In this document: piece by piece, positions 1-6,134 of the stretch
How the letters are laid out: each line of letters opens with the position of its first letter
How positions within the stretch are numbered: the stretch's first letter is position 1
Assembly: GCA_018263405.1 (NCBI GenBank)
Contig: JAANXG010000128.1
Span: forward strand, 1 to 11,509
DNA from: Gammaproteobacteria bacterium
Lineage (GTDB): Bacteria > Pseudomonadota > Gammaproteobacteria > Arenicellales > JAANXG01
DNA: 11,509 bases
Direction: 5' to 3'
Made by a program: the position numbers and the translations under genes
Notes under the pieces: model-generated
The model's database searches: none
The model's input: only the letters and a program-made list of their open reading frames with translations
Told to the model about the DNA's origin: nothing

Positions 1-1
1 C

Positions 2-127
2 TTCAGATCGAGACCAATTTTTCGATTTATTGAGGCGAATAGCCAGCTATTTAACGAAATAAATCGGGAAAGTGGGCCGATCTCCCGCCGCCGCAGTAGA
101 TTCATCCTAAGTCCGACAGGCTCCTAG
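2..127 (+). other. Possible 3' end of a gene or insertion sequence entering from the left edge
   Basis: One frame is open from the window edge (codon at 2-4) to a TAG at 125-127, giving 41 residues with a basic patch and the ending SPTGS. An open run of this length occurs by chance often enough that this alone is weak. The last bases, around 111-127, look to me like the terminal inverted repeat of some transposase-bearing elements, with the stop codon inside the repeat; that is a memory-based impression, not an identification. The matching opposite-strand frame is also open for about 35 codons from an ATG near 106. Nothing else coding is visible between here and the ROK kinase stop at 199. 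It could equally be plain intergenic DNA. Confidence 0.2.
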
Positions 128-198
128 TATGTGGAACAGGTACGGCCTGGTTGTGGGTTCATTCAATGCCGGACCGGCGTTGGCGGGTGTTTTCGGTT

Positions 199-1092
199 TC
201 AGGGATTGCCAGCAACCCAAAGTTGTGCGGCGCCCCGTACCCCCGAGCTGTCTCCGTGTTGGTTTTTTAGTACCGGGGTCGAATATCGGTTGTTGAAGAT
301 CTGGTTGCCGAGGGCTTCGGCTCCGCGGGTGTATAAATCCTGTATATTGGACAAGCCTCCACCCAGTACGACGGCGTCGGGGTCGAGTATGTTTATGACG
401 GTGGAAACAGCCTTCCCAAAACGCTGAAAGAAACGTTCGAGCACCTCCAGTGCGTTGGAATCGTGGCTTTTCGCCCTTTTTAGCAATCCGGGAACGCTGT
501 GGGGCCTGGTATCTTCGTCACGCCAGTCGTAAAGCAGACCGGGTCCGGAAAGGAACACCTCAACGCAACCGCGTTTACCGCAATAGCACTCCGGGCCCTC
601 GTCGTCCAGGACATTATGGCCCCATTCTCCGGCGATGTGGTGGCGGCCCACGTGCAGGCGTTTATTGAAGACCAGGCCTCCGCCGACGCCCGTGCCCATG
701 ATAATTCCGAATACCAGTTTGAAATTACTGGCGGCGCCGTCCATGGCTTCGGAAAGCGTAAAACAGTTGGCATCGTTTTCGATAAGTACCGGCCGGTCCA
801 AAGCGGCTTCTATATCATTCTTGATATCGCGATTATTCAGGCAGGTCATATTGGAGTTTTTTAAAAGCCCCGTGCTGGAAGAGATGGAGCCGGGTGTACA
901 GATACCCACGGTACATCGGGATCCGGCGGTGGCTTCAAGATCCGTAACGAGTTTATCGATGACCTCGATAATCGCATCATATCCTTGTTTAACCGGAGTG
1001 TTGACCCGCAGACGTTGGAGTGTATCGCTGTGTGGGGTCATGATGATGCCCTCGGTCTTGGTTCCACCGAGATCGATTCCGATTGCGTGCAT
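199..1092 (-). CDS. mak: ROK-family sugar kinase, Mak-like fructokinase
   Basis: This cytoplasmic kinase probably phosphorylates fructose (or a related hexose) at O6 using ATP. The 297-residue length is close to E. coli Mak, about 302 residues. The N-terminal phosphate loop DLGGTKTE is at residues 7-14 and the catalytic aspartate D107 lies in IENDANCF. The second glycine loop GTGVGGG is at 133-139. The ROK zinc site is H159 (in GEWGH) with C169, C171 and C176 (CYCGKRGC). The adenosine-side motif VVLGGGLSN is at 241-249, and the C-terminal HGDSSGVRGAA matches Mak as I remember it. The ATG start fits the family alignment directly, although no clear Shine-Dalgarno precedes it. The gene is divergent from the aspartic protease, 59 bases away, and stands alone on its strand. 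N-acetylglucosamine or glucose kinase activity cannot be excluded, because ROK substrate specificity is hard to read from sequence. Confidence 0.9.
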   Translation of the reverse strand: MHAIGIDLGGTKTEGIIMTPHSDTLQRLRVNTPVKQGYDAIIEVIDKLVTDLEATAGSRCTVGICTPGSISSSTGLLKNSNMTCLNNRDIKNDIEAALDRPVLIENDANCFTLSEAMDGAASNFKLVFGIIMGTGVGGGLVFNKRLHVGRHHIAGEWGHNVLDDEGPECYCGKRGCVEVFLSGPGLLYDWRDEDTRPHSVPGLLKRAKSHDSNALEVLERFFQRFGKAVSTVINILDPDAVVLGGGLSNIQDLYTRGAEALGNQIFNNRYSTPVLKNQHGDSSGVRGAAQLWVAGNP

Positions 1093-1105
1093 TGGGCGCT
1101 ATACT
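1077..1105 (+). promoter_or_regulatory. Weak candidate promoter for the aspartic protease gene
   Basis: A good -10 hexamer, TATACT (1100-1105), lies 17 bases after a poor -35, TTCCGA (1077-1082, three of six matches to TTGACA). Transcription would begin near 1112, about 40 bases before the ATG at 1152. The -35 lies inside the 5' end of the divergent kinase gene. The evidence is only the -10 match and the position. Confidence 0.3.
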
Positions 1106-1139
1106 GATTGTGTTTTTTGAGATAGGTCTATGTATCACC

Positions 1140-1148
1140 GGAGAAGGG
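1140..1148 (+). promoter_or_regulatory. Ribosome binding site that decides the protease start
   Basis: The purine run GGAGAAGGG places GGAG 8 bases before the ATG at 1152. The upstream in-frame ATG at 1083 has no comparable site and would overlap the divergent kinase start. This favours 1152 as the true start and puts the hydrophobic signal segment at the N-terminus. Confidence 0.65.
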
Positions 1149-1151
1149 AAA

Positions 1152-1841
1152 ATGCAAAACGGCCGAAAATCCCGAGGTCGATGTTTTGCCGCAACGTTGG
1201 TTTTGGGCGCGGCGATGTTGTATCAATCGTCGGCTGTTGGGGTTGAAGAACTGACTGTACTGGCCTTGTTTAAGGACAAGGTTCTGCTTCACGTGGATGG
1301 CGCGCGGCGCATGATCATCGTGGGGGAGACCAGTCCGGAGGGTGTTACCTTGGTGAGTGCGAATTCCGATCAGGCAGTAGTTACCGTGGACGGCGAAGAA
1401 GAAGTACTGGAACTGGGTATGGTTACGAATTTTCCGGGGGCGTCGGGCGATATTTCATCTGCATGGGATACTCGTCAAAAGCTGACGTTGTGGGCGGAGG
1501 AAGACGGCCTTTTTTACGCCTCGGGTAGTATCAATGATTCTCCGGCCCGGTTTCTGGTGGATACCGGTGCCAACACTATCGCGATAAATCGAACTGTTGC
1601 CGAGCGCCTCGGAATCGATTACCGGAGTGGGAAACGCGGTGTGGCCACGACAGCCAGCGGTGTGACACCCATGTATATTGTCACGTTGGATCGCGTCAGC
1701 ATCGGGAACATTACGTTAAGTGATGTGGAAGGCAGTGTACTGCTGGGGGAGCACCCGAAAATCCCTCTATTAGGAATGTCGTTTCTGGATGAACTGGATA
1801 TGGTCAGACGGGGCAATCGCCTCGAACTCAAGCGCCGATGA
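1152..1841 (+). CDS. Secreted retropepsin-like (clan AA) aspartic protease
   Basis: This is a 229-residue single-domain aspartic protease of the bacterial retropepsin-like type (TIGR02281 kind), probably acting in the periplasm or at the membrane as a homodimer. The catalytic motif FLVDTGAN has D137-T138-G139. It is followed by the hydrophobic pattern TIAINRTVAERLGI and, near the C-terminus, by LLGMSFLDELD (206-216), which is the usual second signature of the family. Residues 1-10 are polar and basic. Residues 11-28 (CFAATLVLGAAMLYQSSA) form a hydrophobic stretch ending in small residues, consistent with a signal peptide or signal anchor. Residues 33-100 form a separate N-terminal region, probably beta-rich, with no motif I recognise. 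The substrate is unknown. The start was chosen from the ribosome binding site at 1140-1148. The gene converges on folE2 with a 21-base gap and no visible terminator. Confidence 0.88.
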   Translation: MQNGRKSRGRCFAATLVLGAAMLYQSSAVGVEELTVLALFKDKVLLHVDGARRMIIVGETSPEGVTLVSANSDQAVVTVDGEEEVLELGMVTNFPGASGDISSAWDTRQKLTLWAEEDGLFYASGSINDSPARFLVDTGANTIAINRTVAERLGIDYRSGKRGVATTASGVTPMYIVTLDRVSIGNITLSDVEGSVLLGEHPKIPLLGMSFLDELDMVRRGNRLELKRR

Positions 1842-1862
1842 GCTGGCAAGCCCTATGCACGT

Positions 1863-2711
1863 TCAGCCCGGTTTATTGCCCCCGTCTCGATCCCGGCTTT
1901 TGTTACGAGCGATTTGCGCATAAGCCGAATGATTGTGAATTGATTCGAAGTTTTCCGCTTCCACCGTGTAAGCTATTACCCGTTCTTCGTCATCAAGCCG
2001 TACCGCGACATCACGCACCATATCTTCGACAAATTTCGGGTTATCATAGGCACGTTCCGTTACATGCTTTTCGTCCATGCGCTTAAGCAGTCCGTAAAGT
2101 TCACTACTGGCCTCTTTTTCAACCATATCCACGATTTCTTCAATCCATATGAATGCGCTGGATTCCACCGATACGGCGATATGCGAGCGTTGGTTATGCG
2201 CGCCATAAGCTGATATCTCTTTGGAACAGGGACATAGACTAGTTACAGGCACCTGCACCTTCAAGTGCATTGTGGAACGGCCTTGTTTTATTTCACCGAC
2301 CAGGGTTACGTCATAGTCAATAACACTTTCCACACCCGATACCGGGGCTTTCTTGTTGATGAAGTAGGGAAAGCGCATTTCGATTTGGCCGTTTTCCGCT
2401 TCCAGGAGTTCCGTCATCTCTCCGATCATGTGCCTGAAAGAACGTATAGAAATTTCACTCTCATGCTGATTGAGAATCCGCACAAAGCGGGACATGTGGG
2501 TGCCCTTGAAATTGTGTGGGAGCTCCACATACATGCTGAACGTGGCCACCGTATGCTGTTCACCACCGCTGCGCTCCGACACCCTGACGGGATGCCGAAT
2601 ATCCTTGATGCCCACCTTGTCGATGGAGATACGTCGGTTATCGGGACTGCCCTGGACGTCCGCTATGGCATCAACGGTTGATTTGTTCAATCCGACTTTG
2701 CTGATCGGCAT
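1863..2711 (-). CDS. folE2: GTP cyclohydrolase FolE2 (type IB)
   Basis: FolE2 converts GTP to 7,8-dihydroneopterin triphosphate and formate, the first step of tetrahydrofolate synthesis, in the cytoplasm. It is unrelated in sequence to FolE (type IA). The protein has 282 residues. It shows VPVTSLCPCSKEIS with the catalytic/metal cysteine C160, then GAHNQR with H172, FVED with E229, and FESIHNHSAYA with H259. The spacings C160-H172 (12), C160-E229 (69) and C160-H259 (99) equal those I recall for C147, H159, E216 and H246 of the gonococcal enzyme, so the active site looks intact. The gene has its own promoter at 2751-2779, and only a weak AGG lies 12 bases before the ATG. It sits downstream of ispA after a 128-base gap. 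FolE2 can use metals other than zinc, which in some bacteria makes it the low-zinc isozyme; no zinc-repressor site was recognised here, so it may be the housekeeping enzyme. Confidence 0.96.
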   Translation of the reverse strand: MPISKVGLNKSTVDAIADVQGSPDNRRISIDKVGIKDIRHPVRVSERSGGEQHTVATFSMYVELPHNFKGTHMSRFVRILNQHESEISIRSFRHMIGEMTELLEAENGQIEMRFPYFINKKAPVSGVESVIDYDVTLVGEIKQGRSTMHLKVQVPVTSLCPCSKEISAYGAHNQRSHIAVSVESSAFIWIEEIVDMVEKEASSELYGLLKRMDEKHVTERAYDNPKFVEDMVRDVAVRLDDEERVIAYTVEAENFESIHNHSAYAQIARNKSRDRDGGNKPG

Positions 2712-2750
2712 GTAACGTTGCTACCTGTTCGGTTGGAGTTTAAAGGCATA

Positions 2751-2779
2751 AGTATAAGCAAGCGCTGATATTGCGGCAA
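2751..2779 (-). promoter_or_regulatory. Sigma70-type promoter of folE2
   Basis: Read on the minus strand, TTGCCG (2779-2774) is followed by an exact 17-base spacer and TATACT (2756-2751). These match the consensus hexamers at 4/6 and 5/6. Transcription would start near 2744, leaving a leader of about 33 bases before the folE2 ATG. It lies in the ispA-folE2 gap, so folE2 is probably transcribed at least partly independently of xseB-ispA. Confidence 0.6.
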
Positions 2780-2839
2780 GTCTTATCCATCCGACCCGTG
2801 CAAAAAGTCGCCTCTTGTTCGACATCCCGCGGTTCACCC

Positions 2840-3736
2840 TCAGAACGATCTGTCGACGACCAGATGTGCGATATCCCGTAGTAACCGAGCGTCTCCGGGT
2901 ACGCTCTCAAGAATCTTCAGAGCCATTCGATAGTGTTCGCGTATCGAGTGACGGGATTTTTCCAGACCGATGGCGGCGGGGTACGTGGACTTACCCGCCT
3001 GACGATCGGACCCAGTGGGTTTACCCAGCGTTTCGGTATCGCCCGTTTCATCGAGCACATCGTCCACGATCTGAAAAGCGGTGCCGATTTCCCTGCCAAA
3101 CTGCTCATAAGCCGCCAATATAGAAGGATCCGCGTGCCGTGAACCCAGGCCACCCATCACGACCGCGGCGGCGATCAGTGCTCCGGTCTTGGAATCATGG
3201 ATCTTCCTGAGGTCCTCGAGACCGAGTGACCGTTTCTCTCCGGCCATGTCCAATACCTGCCCGCCCACCATGCCTGTTGAACCGACCGCTTGGGCCAGGA
3301 CTGCCACCATTCGAGAGCGGCACTCGTCAGAGACGGGAGAATCGGCGTCGGCCAGGATTTCAAATGCCCGGGTCTGTAATGCATCACCGGCCAGGATGGC
3401 GGTGGCTTCGCCATAGGCAATATGGCAGGTGGGGCGCCCTCGTCGCAGCTCGTCATCATCCATGGCGGGAAGATCGTCGTGTATGAGGGAATAGGCATGG
3501 ATCATTTCCACGGCACTCGCGGGAATATCCAAGTCCGAAAGGTCGCCCCCCAGCGCGGTTCCGGCCGCATAGGTGAGCATGGCGCGAATGCGCTTCCCCC
3601 CGTTTAGGCAGGCATAGCGCATGGCCTCGTGGAGTCGCACCGGCTCCTCGTGTGCCGGCGGAAGAAAGCGGTCGAGCGCCGACTCCGCCCGCTGGATATA
3701 CATGTCCAGCGCCGGGTTAGCGGTGGGTGAGCTCAA
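2840..3736 (-). CDS. ispA: Farnesyl diphosphate synthase (geranyltranstransferase)
   Basis: IspA condenses dimethylallyl diphosphate with two isopentenyl diphosphates to give farnesyl diphosphate (C15), precursor of undecaprenyl phosphate and quinone side chains. At 298 residues it is close to E. coli IspA (299). The substrate-binding GGKR is at 46-49. The first aspartate-rich motif is DDLPAMD (87-93), with the two-residue insertion typical of bacterial farnesyl synthases. KTG is at 183-185, the second aspartate motif is DDVLD (225-229), and GKSTYP is at 248-253. Tyr82, five residues before the first motif, is the aromatic residue that limits chain length in this class. The start is TTG at 3736-3734, overlapping the xseB stop as TTGA; no Shine-Dalgarno is visible, so translational coupling is likely. 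An in-frame ATG at 3703 (Met12) is an alternative start. In E. coli dxs follows ispA; here folE2 does. Confidence 0.96.
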   Translation of the reverse strand: MSSPTANPALDMYIQRAESALDRFLPPAHEEPVRLHEAMRYACLNGGKRIRAMLTYAAGTALGGDLSDLDIPASAVEMIHAYSLIHDDLPAMDDDELRRGRPTCHIAYGEATAILAGDALQTRAFEILADADSPVSDECRSRMVAVLAQAVGSTGMVGGQVLDMAGEKRSLGLEDLRKIHDSKTGALIAAAVVMGGLGSRHADPSILAAYEQFGREIGTAFQIVDDVLDETGDTETLGKPTGSDRQAGKSTYPAAIGLEKSRHSIREHYRMALKILESVPGDARLLRDIAHLVVDRSF

Positions 3737-3990
3737 GAATCGCCGTCGGGAAAGGATTCGGTTTCGAGTTCACCGTGGACTTTGACCAGTTTCTCGACTT
3801 TCTGCTCCGCGTTCTTGAGCATGGTCTGGCAGTTCTTAGTCAGCGTTACCCCTCGTTCAAAATCCTTCAGTGATTCTTCCAGCGATTGATCGCCGTTTTC
3901 CATACGTTCCACGATCTTCTCGAGTTCTACCAAAGACGCTTCGAATCGGGAGAAATCGTACTCGGTTTGTTTGGGCGTTGATTTTGCCAC
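3733..3990 (-). CDS. xseB: Exodeoxyribonuclease VII small subunit
   Basis: XseB is the small subunit of exonuclease VII. Several copies bind the large subunit XseA to form an enzyme that degrades single-stranded DNA from either end to oligonucleotides. The 85-residue size is typical. It has the characteristic charged helical hairpin: FEASLVELEKIVERMENGD (residues 15-33), then SLEESLKDFERGVTLTKNC (36-54) and KNAEQKVEKLV (59-69). The start is GTG at 3990-3988; no ATG lies upstream in frame without an intervening stop, and no clear Shine-Dalgarno is seen. It is the first gene of an xseB-ispA transcription unit and overlaps ispA by 4 bases. The large-subunit gene is not in the window, as is usual. 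Confidence 0.95.
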   Translation of the reverse strand: MAKSTPKQTEYDFSRFEASLVELEKIVERMENGDQSLEESLKDFERGVTLTKNCQTMLKNAEQKVEKLVKVHGELETESFPDGDS

Positions 3991-4019
3991 GGTGCATCGC
4001 CAGTGTGGGTTACCGGGCT

Positions 4020-4047
4020 ATTGTAAACCGACCTACCGCGATGTGGC
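4020..4047 (-). promoter_or_regulatory. Weak candidate promoter of xseB-ispA
   Basis: On the minus strand TACAAT (4025-4020, five of six matches to TATAAT) is preceded after 16 bases by GCCACA (4047-4042, matching only the ACA half of TTGACA). The predicted start near 4013 leaves a leader of about 23 bases before the xseB GTG. It is supported only by the good -10 and its place in the divergent region 3991-4253. Confidence 0.3.
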
Positions 4048-4155
4048 TAACCATGGGGACGCGATTCGCTTTGGATTCCATGTCGGTGTATGGCCATGCG
4101 TCGCCGTTTCGCGGACGATCGGTAACGTCCGGCCTTTGATGCGCCCGCGCGCCGG

Positions 4156-4184
4156 TTGACAGTATTCGGGTAAGAGTTTAGACT
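4156..4184 (+). promoter_or_regulatory. Sigma70 promoter of the rubrerythrin operon
   Basis: A perfect -35, TTGACA (4156-4161), and TAGACT (4179-4184, four of six) are separated by exactly 17 bases. The start point would be near 4191, giving a leader of roughly 60 bases to the ATG at 4254. The -10 is covered by the palindrome at 4177-4193, so a repressor bound there would block polymerase. This is the best promoter match in the window. Confidence 0.7.
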
Positions 4185-4193
4185 AATTCTAAA
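4177..4193. promoter_or_regulatory. 17-base palindromic operator over the -10, resembling a Fur-family (Irr/PerR) site
   Basis: TTTAGAC-TAA-TTCTAAA is an inverted repeat with 7-base arms and a 3-base centre, with a single mismatched pair (C4183 against T4187). It differs at one arm base from the pattern TTTAGAA-NNN-TTCTAAA that I recall for the iron-response regulator Irr. It also shares the AT-rich 7-1-7 style layout of PerR boxes. It overlaps the -10 and the start region of the rubrerythrin promoter. Rubrerythrins are classic members of PerR regulons, so a peroxide- or iron-sensing repressor fits; which one cannot be told from this window. Confidence 0.5.
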
Positions 4194-4242
4194 TCTGGCG
4201 GTGAGGACCCGGGGGTTTTCATCGTTGAGTTAACCAACCCGT

Positions 4243-4247
4243 GGAGA
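4243..4247 (+). promoter_or_regulatory. Ribosome binding site of the rubrerythrin gene
   Basis: GGAGA lies 6 bases before the ATG at 4254. It is the strongest and best spaced Shine-Dalgarno sequence in the window, consistent with high expression of a stress-defence protein. Confidence 0.65.
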
Positions 4248-4253
4248 CAGACG

Positions 4254-4673
4254 ATGGAATTGAAAGGCAGCCAAACCCAGCAAAACCTGAAAGATGCATT
4301 CGCCGGGGAGTCGCAGGCGAACCGCCGCTACTTGTACTTCGCCGCGAAGGCGGATGTGGAGGGCTATAACGATGTGTCTTCCGTATTCCGCTCGACCGCC
4401 GAAGGTGAAACCGGCCATGCGCATGGTCATTTGGAGTACCTTGAGGCTACCGGGGATCCCGCGACGGATTTGCCCATCGGTGGCACTTCGGACAACTTAA
4501 AGTCGGCCATCGCCGGCGAGACCTACGAATATACGGATATGTATCCCGGTATGGCCAAGACTGCCCGGGATGAGGGTTTCGATGAGGTGGCCGACTGGTT
4601 TGAGACGCTGGCCAAGGCAGAACGGTCCCACGCCAACCGATTCCAGAAGGCCCTGGACAATCTCGACGAGTGA
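4254..4673 (+). CDS. Rubrerythrin (diiron domain only, no rubredoxin domain)
   Basis: This is a cytoplasmic ferritin-like diiron protein. Rubrerythrins reduce hydrogen peroxide to water using electrons from a rubredoxin or similar donor. The 139-residue protein is the four-helix diiron domain alone. The expected ligands are all present: E19 (GESQANRRY), E52 and H55 (GETGH), E89 and E92 (GETYEY), and E123 and H126 (AERSH). The spacing matches that I recall for Desulfovibrio rubrerythrin (E20, E53, H56, E94, E97, E127, H130). There is no C-terminal CxxC...CxxC rubredoxin domain, and the protein contains no cysteine, so electrons must come from another protein. It leads a probable three-gene operon with an Fe-S/CCG protein 54 bases downstream and then DUF3501. 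Its promoter carries a palindromic operator at 4177-4193. An alternative role is iron binding as in other erythrin-like ferritins. Confidence 0.95.
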   Translation: MELKGSQTQQNLKDAFAGESQANRRYLYFAAKADVEGYNDVSSVFRSTAEGETGHAHGHLEYLEATGDPATDLPIGGTSDNLKSAIAGETYEYTDMYPGMAKTARDEGFDEVADWFETLAKAERSHANRFQKALDNLDE

Positions 4674-4727
4674 CAATACGGACCAAGGATTGATACGGCG
4701 CTGCCGATTTTCCCGCGAGGTTCTTGT

Positions 4728-6068
4728 ATGTCATCGATTGTTGGTTCATCTCCTGAGGGCAGCCTCGAGGCGCCGACCCGGCACCCTCTGAACTGGCGGG
4801 ATGAGCAATTCTACGACGAGTGCGATCTGCACCAGGAAATGGAGCGCGTGTTCGACATCTGCCATGGATGCCGCCGCTGTTTCAGCCTCTGCAATGCGTT
4901 TCCGACCCTGTTTGACCTCATCGACGAATCCGACACGATGGAAGTGGACGGTGTGCCCAAGGAGAGGTACTCGGAGGTTGTCGATCAGTGCTATCTGTGC
5001 GACATGTGCTTCATGACGAAGTGCCCCTATGTCCCGCCGCATCACTGGAATGTAGACTTCCCCCACCTGATGCTGCGGGCCAAGGCTGTCAAGCACAAAA
5101 ACGGTGAATTCAGAACCCGCGACAAGATTCTGAGCAGTACAAATGCCGTGGGACGGCTGGCGGGTATTCCGGTGGTTGTCAATGCCGTTAACGCGACGAA
5201 TCGATCCAAGGCCGGACGGGCCGTACTCGAGAAAACCATTGGCGTGCACCGCAACGCCCGCTTGCCGAAGTACCACAGCAAGACCTTGCGAAAGACCGCC
5301 CAAACCGGGTTCAACGGAGAACCGCTTCAGGCTGGGCCGACCCGGGGCCGTGTGGCACTGTTTATAACGTGCTATGGCAATTACAACGGGCCGCAGATAG
5401 GCGCCGATCTGATCAAGGTATTTGAACATAACGAAATACCCGTCCGACTGGTGGACAAAGAACGGTGTTGCGGTATGCCGAAGCTTGAGCTCGGTGACCT
5501 GGAAGCGGTCGCCAGGGCCAAGGAAACCAACATACCGGTGCTTGTCAAAATGATCGAGGACGGGTTTGACATCGTGGCGCCGGTACCGTCCTGCGTACTG
5601 ATGTTCAAGCAGGAACTACCGTTGCTGTATCCGCAGGACGAGGACGTGCAGCAAGTGAAGGCGGCGATATTCGATCCGTTCGAGTACCTGATGCACCGGC
5701 ACAAGGCCGGGCTTTTGAAAACCGACTTTCGGGCCGAACTTGGCAAAGTCGCCTATCACGTCGCCTGCCATTTGCGGGTCCAGAACATGGGGCTGAAAAC
5801 GAGGGAGCTATTGTCGTTGATCCCGGAAACGGAAATCGAACCGATCGAGAGATGTTCCGGCCACGATGGTACCTACGCGGTGAAGAAGGAATTCCACGAG
5901 ATTTCCATGAAGATCTGCCGGCCGGTGGTCAATCGCGTGAAAAAACTCCAAGCAGACTACTACAGTAGCGATTGTCCCATGGCCGGGGACCAGATTGCCA
6001 ATGGCATGGATGATGGTTCGGATGCCGTTCATCCTATGTCGCTGTTGAGAAAGGCATACGGCGTTTAG
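4728..6068 (+). CDS. GlpC/HdrD-like Fe-S and CCG-domain redox protein
   Basis: This 446-residue protein is probably a soluble electron carrier or oxidoreductase subunit related to anaerobic glycerol-3-phosphate dehydrogenase subunit C and heterodisulfide reductase subunits. Two Fe-S cluster motifs are visible: C45-x2-C48-x2-C51-x3-C55, and C88-x2-C91-x2-C94-x4-C99 followed by Pro. Two cysteine-rich domains follow. The first has C215, C247-C248-G249 and C289. The second has C347, C376-S377-G378 (CSG in place of CCG) and C416, where GlpC has a CxxC. No membrane segment or signal peptide is seen. The ATG at 4728 has GAGG 7 bases upstream. No glpA or glpB is nearby; instead it lies between rubrerythrin and DUF3501, an association I recall from other proteobacteria. 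This suggests it reduces the rubrerythrin, which lacks its own rubredoxin domain, but that is inference. Annotation pipelines may call it glpC; I doubt the glycerol role. Confidence 0.88.
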   Translation: MSSIVGSSPEGSLEAPTRHPLNWRDEQFYDECDLHQEMERVFDICHGCRRCFSLCNAFPTLFDLIDESDTMEVDGVPKERYSEVVDQCYLCDMCFMTKCPYVPPHHWNVDFPHLMLRAKAVKHKNGEFRTRDKILSSTNAVGRLAGIPVVVNAVNATNRSKAGRAVLEKTIGVHRNARLPKYHSKTLRKTAQTGFNGEPLQAGPTRGRVALFITCYGNYNGPQIGADLIKVFEHNEIPVRLVDKERCCGMPKLELGDLEAVARAKETNIPVLVKMIEDGFDIVAPVPSCVLMFKQELPLLYPQDEDVQQVKAAIFDPFEYLMHRHKAGLLKTDFRAELGKVAYHVACHLRVQNMGLKTRELLSLIPETEIEPIERCSGHDGTYAVKKEFHEISMKICRPVVNRVKKLQADYYSSDCPMAGDQIANGMDDGSDAVHPMSLLRKAYGV

Positions 6069-6134
6069 CTTCCTTTCATGGGAGAGGAGATCAAGCTCAT
6101 AACATCCCGCGAGTTTTAAATAGATAGGTAAGCA

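Noticed and set aside
1083..1151. Upstream ATG for the aspartic protease
   Set aside because: It overlaps the start of the divergent kinase, lacks a ribosome binding site, and would add a second hydrophobic stretch before the signal peptide.
2802..2823. Possible intrinsic terminator after ispA on the minus strand (GTCG/CGAC stem followed by five T)
   Set aside because: The stem is only 4 base pairs with a 9-base loop; the position is right but the structure is too weak to call.
3971..4159. A 62-codon plus-strand open frame in the xseB-rubrerythrin gap
   Set aside because: No ribosome binding site and no recognisable domain; it starts inside xseB antisense and ends at the rubrerythrin promoter, so it is probably chance.
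4696..4711. Small hairpin CGGC-GCT-GCCG followed by ATTTT between rubrerythrin and the Fe-S gene
   Set aside because: A 4-base-pair stem with a short T run is below what I would accept as a terminator; it might slightly attenuate downstream transcription but cannot be supported.
4746..5429. A 227-codon open frame on the minus strand inside the Fe-S protein gene
   Set aside because: It is fully antisense to a strongly motif-supported gene, has no recognisable domain, and is explained by the codon bias of the sense strand.
4728..6068. Naming the Fe-S protein glpC
   Set aside because: It has the general architecture, but the second CCG domain lacks two cysteines, no glpA or glpB is nearby, and its context is a rubrerythrin operon.
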